In this document: in pieces, positions 7,002 to 7,792 of the stretch
Numbering within the stretch: position 1 is the first letter of the stretch
Layout of the letters: every line of letters begins with the position of its first letter
NCBI GenBank assembly: GCA_040235375.1
Contig: JBECKQ010000284.1
Span: forward strand, 1 to 7,792
DNA from: JBECKQ01 sp040235375
Lineage (GTDB): Bacteria > Planctomycetota > Phycisphaerae > UBA1845
Reading direction: 5' to 3'
DNA: 7,792 bases
The notes under the pieces: model-generated
Seen by the model: the letters and a program-made list of their open reading frames with translations, nothing else
Databases searched by the model: none
What the model was told of the DNA's origin: nothing
Program-made: the position numbers and the translations under genes

Positions 7002-7278
7002 CCCCAACGTCCGCTTTTCGAAATCCACCTTCTCGACATCGCCAGGAACGATCGCCGAACCGCGTTTCTGCGTGAATACACCGATAGACGGTGTTTTCAC
7101 TTCGGCTGGCGCTATCGGAAAAGCGGTTTTTACACCAATCGGTGTATTCGCCCAAAAACGCGGTTTACCCAAATTAGCTAATCGCAATCCGAAAACCTGC
7201 GTAATCTGCGTCCTTGACACGACGCAGTTCGATGCCGCTTCGCGGCATGCAGGCAAAGCCTGCGGCGGCGAGTCAAGG
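7002..7278. repeat. 277-bp repeat, copy 2
   Basis: This is the second copy of the 6669-6945 repeat. Its internal symmetry is better preserved: arms at 7058-7085 and 7138-7165 match as an inverted repeat at 25 of 28 positions, and smaller nested hairpins occur (ACACCG/CGGTGT at 7078-7094, TACACC/GGTGTA at 7131-7146). It ends 30 nt from the stop codon of the minus-strand PNGase F-like gene. A 333-bp period with weaker similarity upstream of each copy suggests a tandem duplication of about 333 bp. Confidence 0.9.
7212..7278. repeat. 67-nt structured element, copy 2
   Basis: The layout is the same as in 6879-6945, and both inner hairpins are perfect here: ATGCCGC/GCGGCAT at 7232-7248 and GCAGGC/GCCTGC at 7249-7263. 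The outer stem is CCTTGAC 7212-7218 with GTCAAGG 7272-7278. It lies just downstream of the stop of the minus-strand gene, so it might protect or terminate that transcript, but there is no T-tract for an intrinsic terminator. Confidence 0.6.
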
Positions 7279-7308
7279 ATGAGGACCAATCCCCAACGCT
7301 CGGCACGC

Positions 7309-7792
7309 TCAACGCGCCGGCCGGTACACGATGAGCTGCGCTTCCGTCAGGTGCGTCGGCGCCCACGTCTTGCCGCGGTTCTCGTTGACGTACGGATCGA
7401 GCCTGTAGTCGATCGTCAGCTCTGCGGACGCACCGCCCAGGCCGGACACGTCAACCTCCCAAGGCCGCACCACGTCGCCCGGCCCCCAGCCGGCCCGGTC
7501 GTACTTCCACGTCCCCCCCTGCGGCCGGCACGGGTTCAGATAGTTGTCCGTCTTCCACAGCTCGTTCCGATACGACCGGCCATTGACCGTAAGTGTGCGC
7601 CCGATCGGCATGAACTCCGCCGCGTTGTCGCTGTTGGGTGACATGCCGTGCCCGGTGACGACCACGCGGACCTTCGCCGCCGTCGCCCCGTCAGGAAGTG
7701 TCAAATGGCGACACTTGTAGAAATCCTCGACCGGCTTGTCCGGGTTGCCGATCTCCGGGCTGCCCGACCACAGGTTGATCACCTTCGTCGCC
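7309..7792 (-). CDS. Peptide-N-glycosidase F-like C-terminal domain, partial (5' end off the window)
   Basis: About 161 C-terminal residues are visible and the frame stays open to the window edge. The GTG at 7782 is internal to the reading frame and is not a believable start. Counting from that Val, landmarks are VTGHGMSPNSDNAAEF (about 47-62), VNGRSYRNELW (67-77), NPCRPQGGTWKYDRAGWGPGD (88-108) and a closing beta-rich stretch ending IVYRPAR. The combination of GHG...AAEF, then NP-x-x-PQGGTW-x-YDRAGW-x-PG, matches the C-terminal jelly-roll half of PNGase F, which shares its fold with copper monooxygenases such as PHM (family knowledge). Such proteins are usually exported; the signal peptide would lie outside. 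It may remove N-glycans from glycopeptides or be a related carbohydrate-active enzyme. It converges on the GTPase operon across the repeats and is probably unrelated to it. Confidence 0.82.
   Translation of the reverse strand, partial: ATKVINLWSGSPEIGNPDKPVEDFYKCRHLTLPDGATAAKVRVVVTGHGMSPNSDNAAEFMPIGRTLTVNGRSYRNELWKTDNYLNPCRPQGGTWKYDRAGWGPGDVVRPWEVDVSGLGGASAELTIDYRLDPYVNENRGKTWAPTHLTEAQLIVYRPAR

Noticed and set aside
6669..7278. CRISPR array
   Set aside because: There are only two long copies with gradual divergence and no short regular repeat-spacer pattern or cas gene.
6636..7289. Two similar minus-strand open frames of about 107 codons, one in each repeat copy
   Set aside because: Their similarity is explained by the DNA duplication. 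They lack ribosome sites and resemble commonly mis-annotated intergenic repeat translations.
6370..7641. A 423-codon plus-strand open frame running through the repeats
   Set aside because: It begins at TTG without a ribosome site, runs antisense into the PNGase F-like gene, and most of the nucleotide differences between the two repeat copies change the amino acid. It stays open because the 333-bp period keeps frame.

Overview
The window is GC-rich, densely coding bacterial DNA. The gene types suggest a planctomycete or a related PVC-group organism: a zinc-ribbon membrane protein, a GTPase, a protein resembling GTPase-associated proteins, a membrane trypsin-like protease, and a peptide-N-glycosidase F-like protein. 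This placement rests on gene content and style only; no marker gene is present.

Layout. (1) 1-736, minus strand: the N-terminal 245 residues of an alpha/beta hydrolase, cut by the window edge before its catalytic His. (2) 737-1200: a divergent intergenic region that holds a candidate promoter and leader. (3) 1201-6291, plus strand: a tight four-gene operon with gaps of +5 nt, an overlap of 4 or 19 nt, and +14 nt. It encodes a zinc-ribbon protein with two membrane helices, a P-loop GTPase with a C-terminal membrane anchor, a 761-residue protein with a GAP1-like N-terminus, one membrane helix and a long helical C-terminal part, and a TPR-TM-trypsin-like serine protease with an intact His/Asp/Ser triad. 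(4) 6292-7308: about 1 kb without a credible gene. It holds a 21-bp tandem repeat and a 277-bp sequence present twice at a 333-bp period. Each copy contains a 28-bp imperfect inverted repeat and a 67-nt element that can fold as a three-way junction. (5) 7309-7792, minus strand: the C-terminal part of a secreted-type PNGase F-like protein.

How the genes may work together. Positively charged residues precede the membrane helix in the GTPase, the GAP1-like protein and the protease, which predicts that their N-termini are cytoplasmic. The GTPase, the GAP1-like domain, the zinc ribbon and the TPR array would then lie in the cytoplasm, while the helical rod and the serine protease would lie in the periplasm. 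Combining a GTPase, a GTPase-associated protein and a protease recalls the GTPase/proteolytic-cascade conflict systems described computationally by the Aravind group. Here every component is membrane-anchored and no effector is visible, so this may be a membrane-spanning variant or a related signalling system. That functional reading is inference. The gene structures, motifs and operon layout are seen directly.
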